Shown: positions 34,417 to 46,415 of the stretch, piece by piece
Numbering within the stretch: the stretch's first letter is position 1
Layout of the letters: the number at the start of each line of letters is the position of its first letter
NCBI GenBank assembly: GCA_900491605.1
Contig: UESW01003903.1
Span: 742,508 to 806,507, forward strand
Origin: Calamus simplicifolius
Lineage: Eukaryota > Streptophyta > Magnoliopsida > Arecales > Arecaceae
DNA: 64,000 nt
Direction: 5' to 3'
Notes under the pieces: model-generated
Databases searched by the model: none
Told to the model about the DNA's origin: nothing
What the model saw: the letters and a program-made list of their open reading frames with translations, nothing else
Made by a program: the position numbers and the translations under genes

Positions 34417-35137
34417 TATTACGGGGTAAAAAAGTCTCTGCATAAATCAGCTAATATGGGCAGACGGGTTAGACCCATCTTTGGGTTACAACCGACCCTT
34501 ATGAGCCAAAGGATGCCTTACCGAACTATTACCTCGACTGACCGGCCTTTAGCTTCACCAAGTCTCACTGTCGAGCCAAAGCGATTAAACCTCAATAGTC
34601 GGGACCCACTCGACCGACCCTCATCTTTAGTCGACCTTCGATCCGCGCCAAATATCTCAGCCATCAGAACAGTAGAATCACAAAGATCTCAGAGCTCCTT
34701 CCCGAAATAGTCTTCCATAAATGAAAATGAGAGCCGGATACGGCTCCTCTCCCTACATGATCTGTGTGATCATGAATTCCCCTGATAAAGTATACGATAA
34801 TTCGGCCTTATCATTGCCCAATTTCCATAACAACTCTCCAAAAATCAGGTAACATCTTACCAGATCCTCCTCCCTTTACATACCGGGCCTCGAGAGCCCT
34901 AACGGGGGAAAGGGAAGAACTCCAACCCCCTTTTCATTTTCCTCTTCAGAAAATCTTTTCTCATATCTGAAGCTATGAATCTTTTACTAATTTAGACGTC
35001 AGAGGGTCTTCCGAAGAGACCATTCACCATAATCCCTACGTAAGAATTGTCTTGCAGGTCCATCAGAAAAGAAGAGAGATACTCAGATCTAGACGTGCGC
35101 CATCCTCAAACCGAAAAAACCAGAATCCGCAGCAACA
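34417..35137 (+). repeat. 3' LTR of the gag-only gypsy element
   Basis: Starts TATTACGGGG and ends CCGCAGCAACA. It aligns along its whole length with 31558-32261 but with many substitutions and small indels, so the insertion is old. Confidence 0.88.
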
Positions 35138-35142
35138 CATAT

Positions 35143-37913
35143 GTAGCTCCGGGCAATCTTCTCTGGTTAAATACTCTAGAAAGGATCTGGAGCCAACCTC
35201 TCCCTCCGCAGAAATTTTTCCGTCACATTCATCCAAATCCTAAAAGTACATACGTACTTCTATCTCCATATCAACTATGAAAGAGACTTACTGTAGGTAC
35301 TCATTACCCTTAATGTTCTATTCCGATCACTCATTAAGGCCTTAGCTATTGTATTTCTAATCAAACGGTATAAAAGTCACACCTTTCTTTCTTCATCAAT
35401 GCTGCATCCGATTTACATAACTCCAATTATAGCAAAATACTCATATCTTTTAGTGTTTGCCCATCTTTCATCCATACCCTAACTTATTAGGCTTAATCTA
35501 AAATTGGAAAAAATAAAAATAACAATACCTTTCCTTATTAACATGTCTTTTCTTTTATATTTCAATCTCTTTAAATAGTTTTTATTAATTTTCTTATCTT
35601 TCTTATTTCTCAGCCCCTTAAACTTCTTATCAATTTATTATTTTAAATTTATATGTATTTCTATTATCTTATATAAATAATTTAGATGTTCCTATTACTT
35701 AAATAAATAAAAGGAAAATAACCTCATAATGTAATATAACAATAAAAATATTAAATATTAAAAAATAACTTTTGATTTATATTTTATATAAAAGATATTA
35801 TAACTTATTAATTGTGTGATCTAAATTTTAGTATTTGTGAGGAAAAACTTGATACCAATGGACTAGAAAGTGAAGAACGCAAGCAATATAAAATTTGAAA
35901 TTTATAGGTTAGGTATAGATATATAATGAAAATCTATAATCTAATCAAATTGGCACATATCAAGGTTGCGACCAATGGTATTTTGCACTCTTTATTTAAA
36001 ATCCTTTGTCATGCGCTAAATATTATAATCCTCAATTAAAAAAGAAATGCTCTGAAAATACATGATGGTAAAAGTTAAAATCATGATTATTTAGATTTTT
36101 TATTATTTTTCTAATGGATCATGACCGAGAGCAAAGAGTTTACTTGGCAAGATCTTTAAAATAATTACTATAATTATTAAAAGTGTTATATTGAAATATA
36201 AGTCTGAAAAATTGTTAATTTGATTGAGGAGTCCTTGGATCCTTGCCTAACAAGCGTAAATCAAGACTAATACAAAGCAAATTTTTTAGATTAATTCAAT
36301 ATGGTGTCATTGACAATTAATAAATTGGAAAAATAACTATAATATGCAAAGTCAAGTTCGTTGAAAAATAAATAACATGTTTAGAAAATACTAATACAAG
36401 TTAATTAATGATCATACACCTTCTAGTTACGAGTATTATGAATATCATTCTTAACAAAGAAATATGATAATGGGATTGTGAGTTAAATTAAGTATGAGAT
36501 AATTTTTAATTTTTCACATTAAAAGCATTAGTTTGGATGTTCAGATTATACGTCAAGATGACTAAGGCTAAGGAATAGGAAATATAATCTATATATTTTA
36601 TTTTCTTTGACAGTAAATCCTTGTTGGATAATTGGAAATAATTTATCCAAATTAGATCTCAATTAGTACTGCTTTTCTTTTCTTTTGTGTTTAATAAAGG
36701 CTGCTGTCATTTATAATCAAATTCAATTTATCAAAGTTTCAAAGTAAGAATAGTTGAATTGGCTAACATCCATGAAATAATTTTATGAATGTAGAGCCAA
36801 AAATCAAAACAATACAAAGACAGTGTTAGAAAACTACAACCATACTTGAATCCTTTTTCTTTAAAGAGTTTTATCAGTAACTCCAACAAGAAAGGAGAAC
36901 CGTTCGGCTTGGAAATGGGGCATGTTTTTTTTTTTGATTTATTGTTTTGATAAAAAGGAAACCTAGGTTTGGGAATTTGGAGCTCTAAAAGCAATCTATT
37001 TACATAATGAAAAAGTTAAGCCTATTAGATATATTGTATTGCATTCATATCTAAATTTTCTTTCTCTTATAATTTACGTTACAGTGATATTATATAATAT
37101 TGCATATCTAAGATTGCCTTTTCTATATAACATAAGTGCAAAATATATATAGTGAAACTTACTATGAAAATATCCTAAGGATGCTATATATTAGGGATGG
37201 CAATTTTCATCTATAAAATAAAGATTTGTTTGTCGACTTTGTTTAGGATGAAATTTTTTATCTTTTTAAAAAATAAAAATAAAAATTATTTTATTTGGTA
37301 GGAATGAGATTAAGTATATCCCATCCCATCCTTACTCCGTTGATCCAATACTTAAGTATATATAACCCTTATATATTTCAAATATATAAAATTATCATTG
37401 TATATGTTAATTTTTTCAAACCTAATCTCCCTCTTTTATTATCTTTATTTTTATTTCTAACTATTATTAATTTTATAATTTTATTAAAAAATTATATATG
37501 TCATTAAGGAAGGGATGCAGTAGGGTAAGTAAGGATGAAAGGAGTAGAGTGGAGATGGGAATAAAATAGAGATGGAATAAGAACAAAGATTTCTTATTTT
37601 TCACAGGGCGAAAATATGAATGAAAACAGAATGAAAACAAAATTATATTTTTCAACAGAGACAGAGAGTAGGATCTTCAACCTTACTTTATCCTTTCAGT
37701 CTTATGTTGTATAGTCTTTAGTAAAAACATAGAATGAATCATTCTCTTCTTCTCTTCTCTCATTGGTTCAATTTGGAAGTCTTCACCTTTAGGTCCTATT
37801 TTTCTTTCACGATTGTGCAGCAAATACTAAGTGCACAGGCTCCAACATTGTTCTTATTGCAACAAGATTTGTCTATCATCTAGATCTTATAGCTACATGC
37901 TGCTGTTGGGAGC
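35143..37913. other. AT-rich intergenic DNA without recognised genes
   Basis: Long AT-rich stretch. I see no credible coding frame. The part at 37190-37680 resembles 50460-50640 in using oligo-purine blocks such as GGGATGGCAA, GAGATGGGAATAAAATAG and their complements, which may be remnants of a small repeat family. No termini were found. Confidence 0.5.
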
Positions 37914-39124
37914 GCGGAATACCCCCAAGATCACGGCTATAGCGTATATGAGTAATACAAAAAACTTTTACCATTCTAATCTAAGAGTAGAAGATCATAC
38001 CTTCAGATTTGAACTTTGGAACACTTGATTCGATTGCTCGACCTCAACCTTTTAGCCTTCCGCCATATTTTCAAAAATACCTTCCTTCTCTCACAAGATG
38101 GTGGGATCTCTCGGCCGACCTAGGGTTTCTTGTTTTTCTTTTTTCTTAAAAACGTTAACCCTAGCAACCAACTGAGAGGGTATTTATAGGGCTACAACAG
38201 GACCAATAGGCAAATATGAAAAGGACTTCCCACGTAATTAAATCTCTCAATCCTACCCCGGGTTAGGATTCAATTACGTAAATTACAATTCATTCCACTA
38301 AAGAATTATAATTGTACTCCTAATCATATTTGAATTTATATTTTCGAGCCTTAATATTAAATACTTATTATCTCCCCACGTTAAGATTACAGATATCCAT
38401 CAATTAAATTTAATTACTGACAATATAATTTAATTGGATGTTATTATCCTTGAGACTTATCCACTTAACTTATTTGATGTATCGGATTCAAAATCCACTT
38501 GCAAGATTTGATACAATCAAAACTTATAAGCTTTCTCAAGGGGATATCATCAATCCAAAATTAACAGGACGTGGATTCCTTCAACTATTAATATTCACCA
38601 TATATATAATGTTATTGCCCAACCCACTGAGTTTATTGACTCATATAGAATTTCACTCTATGTGTAATCAAAGCAATAATCACTACATACACGTGTCTAG
38701 AAATAGAATTCAGATTAAGAGCATAAGTAATCATAATATTCATGATTTTTAAATTATTTTATAAGTTAGTATAAAATAATTAACTCAACTGGGTCATATT
38801 CAATACACAAAGTGTACTAGCACAAATAGTTAGAATAAACCATTCCCCGTAATCAAGACAGACCTACTAAAAATTTGTGCTACAGTTCTACTGATGGTGT
38901 GTCCAATTCTATCTAAAACTGTGAACAATAAACTTGTATTCCAAAAGAACCGATGATCTAGTCTTCTGTGTGTAAGCCGTACTCTACACACTAGATCAAA
39001 TACTCTTTATAAATACTAGACACATGCACATATATATAGTAAAGGCACACATTGCTCAAAATGAATTCTCATTAAAATGTAAAGACATAACATAAAGCAT
39101 ATCTTTTAGTCTGTATCTCTATCA
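37914..39124 (-). mobile_element. Solo LTR, copia-like
   Basis: The block begins TGTTGGGAGCGCGG and ends GTATCTCTATCA, giving TG...CA ends over 1211 bp. It is flanked by identical 5-bp copies of GCTGC at 37909-37913 and 39125-39129. A TATAAATACCC box on the minus strand (near 38190) precedes a leader-like region, so transcription would run toward 37914. The minus-strand start, TGATAGAGATACAGAC, and the length suit a large plant copia LTR. No internal domains adjoin it, so this is a recombination remnant. Confidence 0.78.
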
Positions 39125-39318
39125 GCTGCCACACTCGTCACCTTATACTTATTTTAATTTACATTTTTTAGAAAAATCTCCATCGTCTCACCACTATAAG
39201 TTATTTTCCACTATATATCCAATGTCTTCTAGTAACCTCTCGAGGGTCTATTGTTTTGGTCCCTACCCTCATGTATCTTTGCTTCCACTACTTTTTTTTT
39301 TAAATACAGATGGGCCGG

Positions 39319-39850
39319 TCACACAACTCTGATGCGAGGATAGCCCAAAAGGTCAAAAAAAAGATACATCAAAAGAGAGGATGAAATACAATTACCCTGG
39401 ATCCAGGTCCAGTCAGTGGAGTGTTGAACAACGTAGGAAGCAACACAATCGGTCGTGCAGTTAGCCTCCCGATAAATATGACGAGCTATGATGACTGTCG
39501 AGTCCTTCAAAAGCCGCCCGATATCATGAAGAAGCGGGCGGGCATCATCGCGGTCCATCCTATCCTAAATCCATCGGATAACTGTAGACGAGTTCCCCTC
39601 GATGAGGAGCCTCCGAACCCGCAGCTGTCAGGTCGCTCTAGTAATTCCAGCACATGCTGCTCTGAGCTCGGCTTTCGGTATAGAAGAGTCCTGAAGGAAA
39701 GCCCCATCGGTCACCACGAGTCACCCATCGTCGGTTCGAATAACATAGCCAGCTCAACAAGTAGTACCACGGATATGCCATCAAAGTTCACCTTAACAAA
39801 CCCCAAGGGTGAGGGCTCCCAAGAGATAGAAATCACCCGAAGGGCCACTG
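39319..39850 (-). pseudogene. LINE RNase H remnant
   Basis: The upstream frame near 39800-39770 reads VKVNFDGI, the usual start of the RNase H-like domain of plant LINEs. The C-terminal part at 39558-39400 reads IIARHIYREANCTTDCVASY, with the conserved HIYREAN motif. The two parts are in different frames. The same motif recurs in the LINE tails at 51365 and 58440. Confidence 0.75.
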
Positions 39851-40921
39851 CCAAAACAGCATGGAGTCTCAGGAACCTGGGGTAGGCAAGGAAGTGACAA
39901 CATCAAAGCATAAATACTCCATCGCTAAGCATATGGCTCTTAGAAGAATTCGGTGGATCGAAATAACCTCTGCCTCAAAGATCATCACATTTCTAGCCAA
40001 CCAAACCTTATAGGCAATATAGACAGCGAGGCAGACCTCATGTGTTGAGCTCAGGTAGAAGAACCGAAAGGAGTACAGACAGGCAGCATCATTAGCATCG
40101 GCATCATCAACATCCTAGGGCCATCTTCCGGCAAGCGTCCAAGTCTGCCTCGTCCTAGGGCACTCAGGACAGCAAGCTCGATCGTCTCGTCATGAGTCCA
40201 CAAATCGGGTAAGATGCTGCAATATCCATGCCTCTACGACTAAGAAGGGCCTTCGTAGGGAGGCGGTCCCAAGCCATCTTCAGAGAAAAAGCTGCAGTCT
40301 TAGGTGGACAGGTAGTCTCCAAATCCATGAGCCTTGGGGCAGCAGGAAGAGCCCCAGACCCTAAGGTCATGCCTCCGGTGGAGGGGAATCAGGATAACAA
40401 GGATCCTAGAGACCAGCTGGGGCCCAAACAACATAGTAAGGTCTTGGGATCTCCAGGTCCTGCCATCATCCATCAGCAATCACTAACCCAAAGATTATCG
40501 GCAACATCCACGCTAACAAAGGTCGGCCACCGAGACAAAGGAACAGAGGAGATCCATGCATCCTGATTAACATTAATTGTGGTCCCGTCATCAACCAAGC
40601 ATCTGACATGGGCTATTGCAATAGAGGTGCAGGTGCAAATCTCCTTCCAAATGAAAGAGCAACCTCTGATCGGCTGAGGTGGGACTCTCTGGCTCTAGGC
40701 ACCATAACGGGCCCTCGTCACCCTGCTCCCCAAGCAATTGGGCTTGAGAAGATATCTCGCAGGATGTTTGACAATCAATGCTTCCCTCTTTACTAGAAGG
40801 GACCGAATCTCGGGACCTCCATACTAATAGGATGACAAATAGTGTCCCAGTCAAGTAAGTGAACACCATATCTGTCCTGTTTGGGGCTCCATAAGAAATT
40901 TCGAAAAGTGTTCAAGCTCCC

Positions 40922-41801
40922 TTAGGCAGGATTTAGGAACCACAGTGTTCGCCAAAGAAAGATAGGAATGGAGTTAAGCACGAACCTAATAAGAGTGATT
41001 CTGCCCATCATGGAGAGTGTAGGGGCATGGTATCCCTCAAGATGGTTACGGATCTGTTGCACCATTGGCCTAACCTTCATCTTCCGCAATCGTCTGCCAG
41101 TCATGGGGACACCAAGATAAGTCAAGATCCCTTGCTGCTCCGAGATCCCTAGGCTGGCCAAAATTTTCATCTTTGTTCTGGGTTTCATTTTGGGGCTGAG
41201 AATGATAGAAGACTCATGCAGGTTGACAAGCTGACCAAACTCACGACAATAAGATTCCATAGCATGAGCGAAGCATCGAGCATTCTGGATCGAGGCCCGA
41301 CAAATAAAGAGACAATCATCACAAAGAGAAGGTGAGAAAGAGGCTGGGCACCCGGGGTGGCCGGTATGGCTCCAAACAAGATTGGTGGACCGCATCGTCC
41401 AAAGCCCGAGAGAGAGCATCAGCACATAGAATAAACAAGTAGGGGGACAGAGGGCATCCTTGATGTAGACCAATCATCGAAGGGAAATGGTCCATCATAG
41501 TACCATTCACCAAAATAGCAAAGGAAGGCCCCTCCACACAGTCCATGGTCCACCTGACCCAGGCATCAATGAAGTCAAACTCATGAAGGGTCTGTCTGAT
41601 GAACTGCCAGCTCATCCTATCATAAGCACACTCCATATCAAGCTTAATGGCCATAAGACTCCTTCGAGTTGGGGCTCGCCTAAGGTCATGCATGAATTCC
41701 TGTGCAAGGAGGACATGGTCCGTTATGCCATGCCTTCTGATGAAAGTTCCTTTTTCAGGGCTAATCAGATGGGGTATCATCTGCTGAAGTCGACCAACCA
41801 A
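40922..41801 (-). pseudogene. LINE reverse transcriptase remnant
   Basis: Two overlapping frames together cover the RT core: KGTFIRRHGITDHVLLAQEF, then KLDMECAYDRMSW, GLHQGCPLSPYLFILCADAL, then DDCLFICRAS and LGVPMTGRRLRKMK. The usual FADD catalytic box reads LCDD, and a frameshift lies just before it. The protein would copy LINE RNA at a nicked target but cannot be made from this copy. Confidence 0.8.
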
Positions 41802-42400
41802 AATCTTCGCACAAATTTTGTAGATGGTGGAACAAGACTGATTGGTCTGTAATAACTAGAGATGAGGCATTGATTCTTTTGGGGATAAGAGTAATCAGGG
41901 TTTTCTTCCAATCCTTAGGAATGCTAGAGTGGAAAGCCACCTGAACTGCCTCAACAATTTGTCCCCAACAATAGACCAATATTGCCTAAAGAAAAAAAGG
42001 AGGGAAAATCACGGACCGGGTGTTTTATCCTCTCTAAGGGACCAAAGTGCATCTTGCACTCTAGGCAAGTTCTCCTATTCAGTAACTCGGGCCGCTAGGC
42101 AAGGACCCCAAGTAGATGGGCCATCCCTGAAAGTAAGTTCCACCTGTGGATCTGAAAAAATGGAAGATCTGCTCGCTGTTCTCATCACTATCAGTTAGCG
42201 TGGTGCCATCTTCTCTTAACTGTTGATCTGATTGGCAGACCTCCTATCATGATGGCTTGATAAAAAAATCTAGTGTTCCGGTCCCCTTTCTTGACCCATT
42301 GAACATGAGACTTTTGTTTTCAAAGAATCTCCTGCTCTCTTATGAGAGAGTGGTGGGAAGAGAGGTAGTAACAGTCTCCTGAGTTGGGTTTGGCTTATCC

Positions 42401-43611
42401 TTGGACGAGGCCTGTTTATATCCATTTATTAAATGAGTTGGGTTTGGCTTAAAGCCTCTAACTTAATTAATAATGGATTATATCATAATCTTACTTATTT
42501 GACCTATTTAAAACCAATATAATTCGTTTAAAATCTACCTAATCTATTTAACCCAAAATTTTAACCTACTTTAAACTCATTTATCTTGTTAAAAATCTAC
42601 TTAACTTATTTAATATGTTTAACCTAATTTGACTCATTTAATAAATAGGTTATATAAATTAGTCAGGTGACCTGTTTAATCAAAAAATTGGATTCATATA
42701 TGAATTTTTGGCTTATTTGTTAAATAAGTCATGTTCAAATTAATAAAATTTAAATTGATTTGCATTTGACCTGATTACATCTCTTCATAGATATAGATGC
42801 AATATTAATTGAATATAATTATATGGACCATATCCAAACAGGTACATGTAATAAAATGAATTTGAATTGATATTATTCGATCCACTTTATCTTTTTTTTT
42901 TTTTTTTTTTGCAAAGACTCTTATCCAACAAAACTCTGTCAATTCTTTTGTTCGTGTGATAAGGGTACTATTTTCTTAGTTATGGGTGATAATTTGTGTT
43001 TCCAAGTCAGCTAAGGTATAACAATATATAAGTTTACATGGATACAACATGATTATTAAATAGGTAACACAATGCGATATGCATAATCTATTTAATAAAT
43101 AAATTATAATGAATTGATACAATATAATTTATTCAACGTGAATAATATGACTTACTTGATACGAATAGATATGACATAAACTGATTAACACGAATTCATT
43201 AATATGTCATCAACTAAATAAATTCTAAACGAGTCACTTTTAGATTAGCGGATGACCCATAACATTACTATTTTATATTATAATTGTGTTAACAGGTTTA
43301 CAATATGAATCCAGTTAAGATTAACTTAAACCCTCCACATGTTTGTGTTTAATTTTGTCATCCCTATTCTTAGTAAATATAGATTGTAAAATGTTTTTTT
43401 TTCTATTCATTTAAGGCCCATTTGGTTCACAAAAATAAAATTTTAAAATAGAAATCAGAATTACTGATTCTGATTCCAATTATTTATTTGAATAGAATTG
43501 AAATCTAATTCCAATTTCATCTGGAATATGAATCACTTTTTCTTAAAATAAATTGCAAATAAAGGATTAGAAATCTGAACTCTTCCTAAAGTTTGCAATT
43601 CCAATCTTTCT
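42401..43611. other. AT-rich intergenic DNA, possible transposon remnants
   Basis: No coding sequence. 42420-42870 repeats ATTTAATAAAT-type words with TGACC and GGGTT, a composition common in old hAT-like remnants, but no ends were found. An oligo-T run lies at 42892-42910. GGCCCATTTGGTTCAC near 43418 looks like a DNA-transposon terminus. A weak partner, AGGAAACCCAACC, is near 44896, so the solo LTR below may be nested in a small transposon. Confidence 0.35.
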
Positions 43612-44438
43612 TGATGAGGGGTAAAATTAACATTGCGTCAATGCTTGTGCACGCTATCAAAAGGGTCGAGACCAATCTCGACATCCCATCAGTCAGCTAT
43701 TACATCTGAAAAATAGTAAGCCGAATCATCTTCACAGAGTCAAGTCATCTCGGCGAACAAACTATTCTCATGCCGAGTTACTTCTACGCCTTGGCCAGAT
43801 CAAGGCGTTTAATCACCTCTACGGAATCAAGTGCGGGAGAGTTCAAATTCATGATAGTTAAACAAGATCTCAAATGAAAAATTATGCAAACAATACCGAA
43901 GTGGTCTAAGGCCTATAGAAGTGGCTTAAGGCCTATAGAAGTGGCCTAGGGCCTATAGAATCGCTGAATCTCAAAGCGTCAACTAACTCTCCTAGCCATC
44001 AATCCTCTAACTAACTAGATACTGATCCCATCGACCTCCGTAACAAACTTGATTCGAATCTAATTCGAATCTGAATGGTTTTCGGACCCCCTATGACGTG
44101 CCCAAGGAATTAGGTAATCGCCTACAAATACCCTAGTCCTGAAGTCTCTTAGGTACGCTTTCACTGATACTCTAACTAAAAACCCCATTGAAGCTTGAGC
44201 AGAGCTCTGAGTTCTGAAAAGGCCATTGATCTTGAGGAACTCTCCTGCGAGAGCCTTCTCCTTACATCTGCTTGCTGTGAATTTTACTGACTTGAACGTT
44301 GGAGGATCTTCCGCAGAGGGCCATCCCAGACACTCTCTGCGTGAGGACTATCTTGCAGGTTCCATCTGAACGAGAGGTCAGCGTCCAGATCCAGAGTTGA
44401 GCTGCACCCGAATCGGAGAACGAATTTTCGCGGCAACA
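43612..44438 (+). mobile_element. Solo LTR of the gypsy family
   Basis: Begins TGATGAGGGGTAAAATTAAC and ends TTCGCGGCAACA, 827 bp, with perfect TTTCT duplications at 43607-43611 and 44439-44443. Its 3' half (GGAGGATCTTCCGCAGAGGG, then GCGTGAGGACTATCTTGCAG) corresponds to the same region of the LTRs at 31558 and 34417, so it is the same lineage. No internal sequence remains. Confidence 0.85.
43898..43957. repeat. Three 20-bp tandem repeats in solo LTR
   Basis: Three direct copies of GAAGTGGYYTARGGCCTATA differ at three positions. They sit in the U3 part of the LTR, where such repeats often act as enhancer elements; that role here is inference. Confidence 0.85.
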
Positions 44439-44443
44439 TTTCT

Positions 44444-45526
44444 CATCCTCCTCACTTGGCATCGCACATGAGTCATTATTATCGGATCCAATAAAAGTAT
44501 AAACTATAACCATGCATCAAAAAATAAAATAAAATTATAGTATAAACTATAATCATGCATCAAATAATTTTGGACAAAGGAGGAGTGAAGAAGACAAACC
44601 ACCATGCTCGCCTTCTAGATATTGATCGAACAAAACATTTCTATCCTAAGTAAATAATTATAATTAAAACCTATTTTATTTGGATTCGGATTTTGAGAAA
44701 CAAAATAAAAAAAATAAGTCGATTCTCAAAATTTGAGATTTGGATGAATTAAAATAACGATAAAAAAGTCAATCAGATCTTGATTCACGAACGAAATAAA
44801 TCAAGAAATAAATGATTAATACTAATTTTAATATAATCTAATTTCAATTTCAGTTCTAACATTCAACGAAATAAAAACTTAATTGGTATAAATTAGGAAA
44901 CCCAACCATTAGATTGTATCATTTTTTCGGATTCTTCGGGCTTCAATATACTCTTTACTCCCGCCTCCGGTTTTTTACGGTCCCAAAATATCAACAATCA
45001 TGCGCCTAATCTTCTCTTAAGGGAACTTGATCGAGCATTAATTCTCAATCTTAAGCACTCAAAAACAACGTGCTATGCCCCTAATCTCATCCCCATCGAC
45101 GCATTAATGACAACTCCCGGAAGCCCTTTAAATCAAGCCTCGAGGCCAACAAACACACTCTCTGTTGACCCCGTCGCCACATCTCACTTTAGAAAAAAAA
45201 AAAAAAAGCCCTCTTCCTCTTTTCAGTGGAAGAAAAAAAAGAAAGAAAGAAAAAAAAAAAAAACACTCCCTCTCTCTCTCATCCTCTCTCCGAAACAACC
45301 CTCAACGAACTCCGAGCCAAGTTATACTTGCCGATGATAAATTTAGAAATATTAGGGGAAAAGGGCGAAACGTTGCCCCACCCTCTTTTCCGCCCGCTCC
45401 CCTCCTCTCCGTTCTCCACCGACCGCCTCCCCTCCTCCGCTTCGCTCTCTTCCTCTTCCGCTCGCCTCCTCCCCCTCGCGCTTTCGCCCTCCACCGCCCG
45501 ATCGACTCCTCGCCCGCCTCGCCTTG
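44444..45526. other. Intergenic DNA and promoter/leader of the glutaredoxin-like gene
   Basis: 44444-44930 is AT-rich. Composition shifts to C-rich from about 45100, with oligo-A blocks at 45192-45206 and 45232-45264, then a strongly C/T-rich leader up to the ATG at 45527. No clear TATA box. Confidence 0.5.
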
Positions 45527-46249
45527 ATGTGGCCGCCGTGGGGTAGAATCCCTCGCGGCAAAGCCGCCACCTCCAATCCCCAGCTCGCTCGCTCTCTTTC
45601 CATCACCTCCTTCAAAGACGTCTGTGCCCTGGTCGACGAGGGCGCCGGCCCCAGTCCCGGTCCCGGCCTCGCCCTCGCCCCCCTCCCGAAGGCTGCCCCG
45701 GTCTTCCACCGCGTCCGCTCCGCGTGCTCCGCCCTCCGCTTCTGGCGCTCCCTTCCCTCCTCCGCTTCGGAACCCCACAACCTCCCCTCCGGGGAGGAGA
45801 AGCGGATCGTGCTCTACTTCACCTCCCTCCGTGTGGTCCGCAAGACCTTCGAGGACTGCCATGCCGTCCGATCTATCCTCCGCGGCTTCCGCGTCACGAT
45901 CGACGAGCGGGATCTGTCGATGGACCTGGGGTTCCTCGCGGAGCTGAAGGGGATCCTCGGCCGCCGGCAGCTCAGCCTTCCCCAGGTGTTCATCGGCGGC
46001 CGGTACATCGGCGGGGCCGACGAGATCCGGCAGCTCCATGAAGCCGGCGAGCTCAAGAAGTATCTTGACGGGGTACCCGCGATGGCCACAGGCGCCTGCG
46101 AGGGCTGCGGCGGGCTCCGGTTCATTCTGTGCCAAAATTGCAACGGGAGCCATAAGGTGTTTACCGATAAGGCCGGGTTCCGGAGCTGCACCGCCTGCAA
46201 CGAGAACGGCCTCGTCCGATGCCCTGATTGCTGCTCCCCCGCCGTCTGA
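45527..46249 (+). CDS. Glutaredoxin-domain protein with C-terminal four-CxxC zinc-binding-like module
   Basis: Intronless, 240 residues, GC-rich. It belongs to the plant family of glutaredoxin-like proteins typified by At5g39865. The start MWPPWGRIPRGKA fits the family; a TTG lies immediately upstream, so this ATG is the first. A glutaredoxin-like fold begins near residue 90 (RIVLYFTSLRVVRKTFEDCH) and includes LPQVFIGGRYIGGADEIRQL. The classical CPYC active site is replaced by a segment with one cysteine (TFEDCHAVRSIL), so dithiol oxidoreductase activity is doubtful. The last 55 residues hold four CxxC pairs (CEGC, CQNC, CTAC, CPDC), likely a metal-binding module. The substrate is unknown. 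The N-terminal ~80 residues are low-complexity and Ser/Pro/Ala-rich. Confidence 0.9.
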   Translation: MWPPWGRIPRGKAATSNPQLARSLSITSFKDVCALVDEGAGPSPGPGLALAPLPKAAPVFHRVRSACSALRFWRSLPSSASEPHNLPSGEEKRIVLYFTSLRVVRKTFEDCHAVRSILRGFRVTIDERDLSMDLGFLAELKGILGRRQLSLPQVFIGGRYIGGADEIRQLHEAGELKKYLDGVPAMATGACEGCGGLRFILCQNCNGSHKVFTDKAGFRSCTACNENGLVRCPDCCSPAV

Positions 46250-46415
46250 TCGAGATCGGAAGATTGGAGCGACGGGAAGAGATCAGAGATCTACGCGGCA
46301 ATGAGGGAGGGCCACATAGAGTCAGGAACGCGTACACTCCAAGGGTGGAAGCGAGAAATCGTGGGTTATGAAAGGTTTTAATTCTCTCATCAAATCTAAT
46401 CTCAGCTTCTCCGTC

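Larger units (their letters stand above)
31558..35137 (+). mobile_element. Gag-only non-autonomous Ty3/gypsy retrotransposon with both LTRs
   Basis: Two LTRs (31558-32261 and 34417-35137) flank only about 2.15 kb. CATAT at 31553-31557 and 35138-35142 is a perfect 5-bp target duplication. A primer-binding-site region (GATTGGTGCTAGAGGAAGGG) follows the first LTR, and a G-rich purine tract (34397-34416) precedes the second. The inside holds a broken gag (about 32880-33560) and a minisatellite (33650-34330), but no protease, RT or integrase. Gag and LTRs match the minus-strand element at 230-7504, so this is a deletion derivative of that family. It would have needed enzymes in trans. Confidence 0.9.
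39291..42400 (-). mobile_element. 5'-truncated L1-type LINE
   Basis: On the minus strand an oligo-A tail (complement of T-run 39291-39300) follows an RNase H domain and reverse transcriptase. From 5' to 3': an upstream KKGDRNTRFFYQA motif (about 42290-42240), RT (41801-40922), a degraded middle, RNase H (about 39830-39400). Stops and frameshifts are frequent. ORF1 and the endonuclease are missing. No target duplication could be matched. Confidence 0.82.

Noticed and set aside
39421..39885. 154-codon plus-strand frame
   Set aside because: It is antisense to the LINE RNase H region and has no domain of its own.
45165..46153. Long frames on both strands overlapping the glutaredoxin-like gene
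   Set aside because: They are low-complexity products of GC-rich sequence in other frames. Only the frame at 45527-46249 shows conserved domain motifs.
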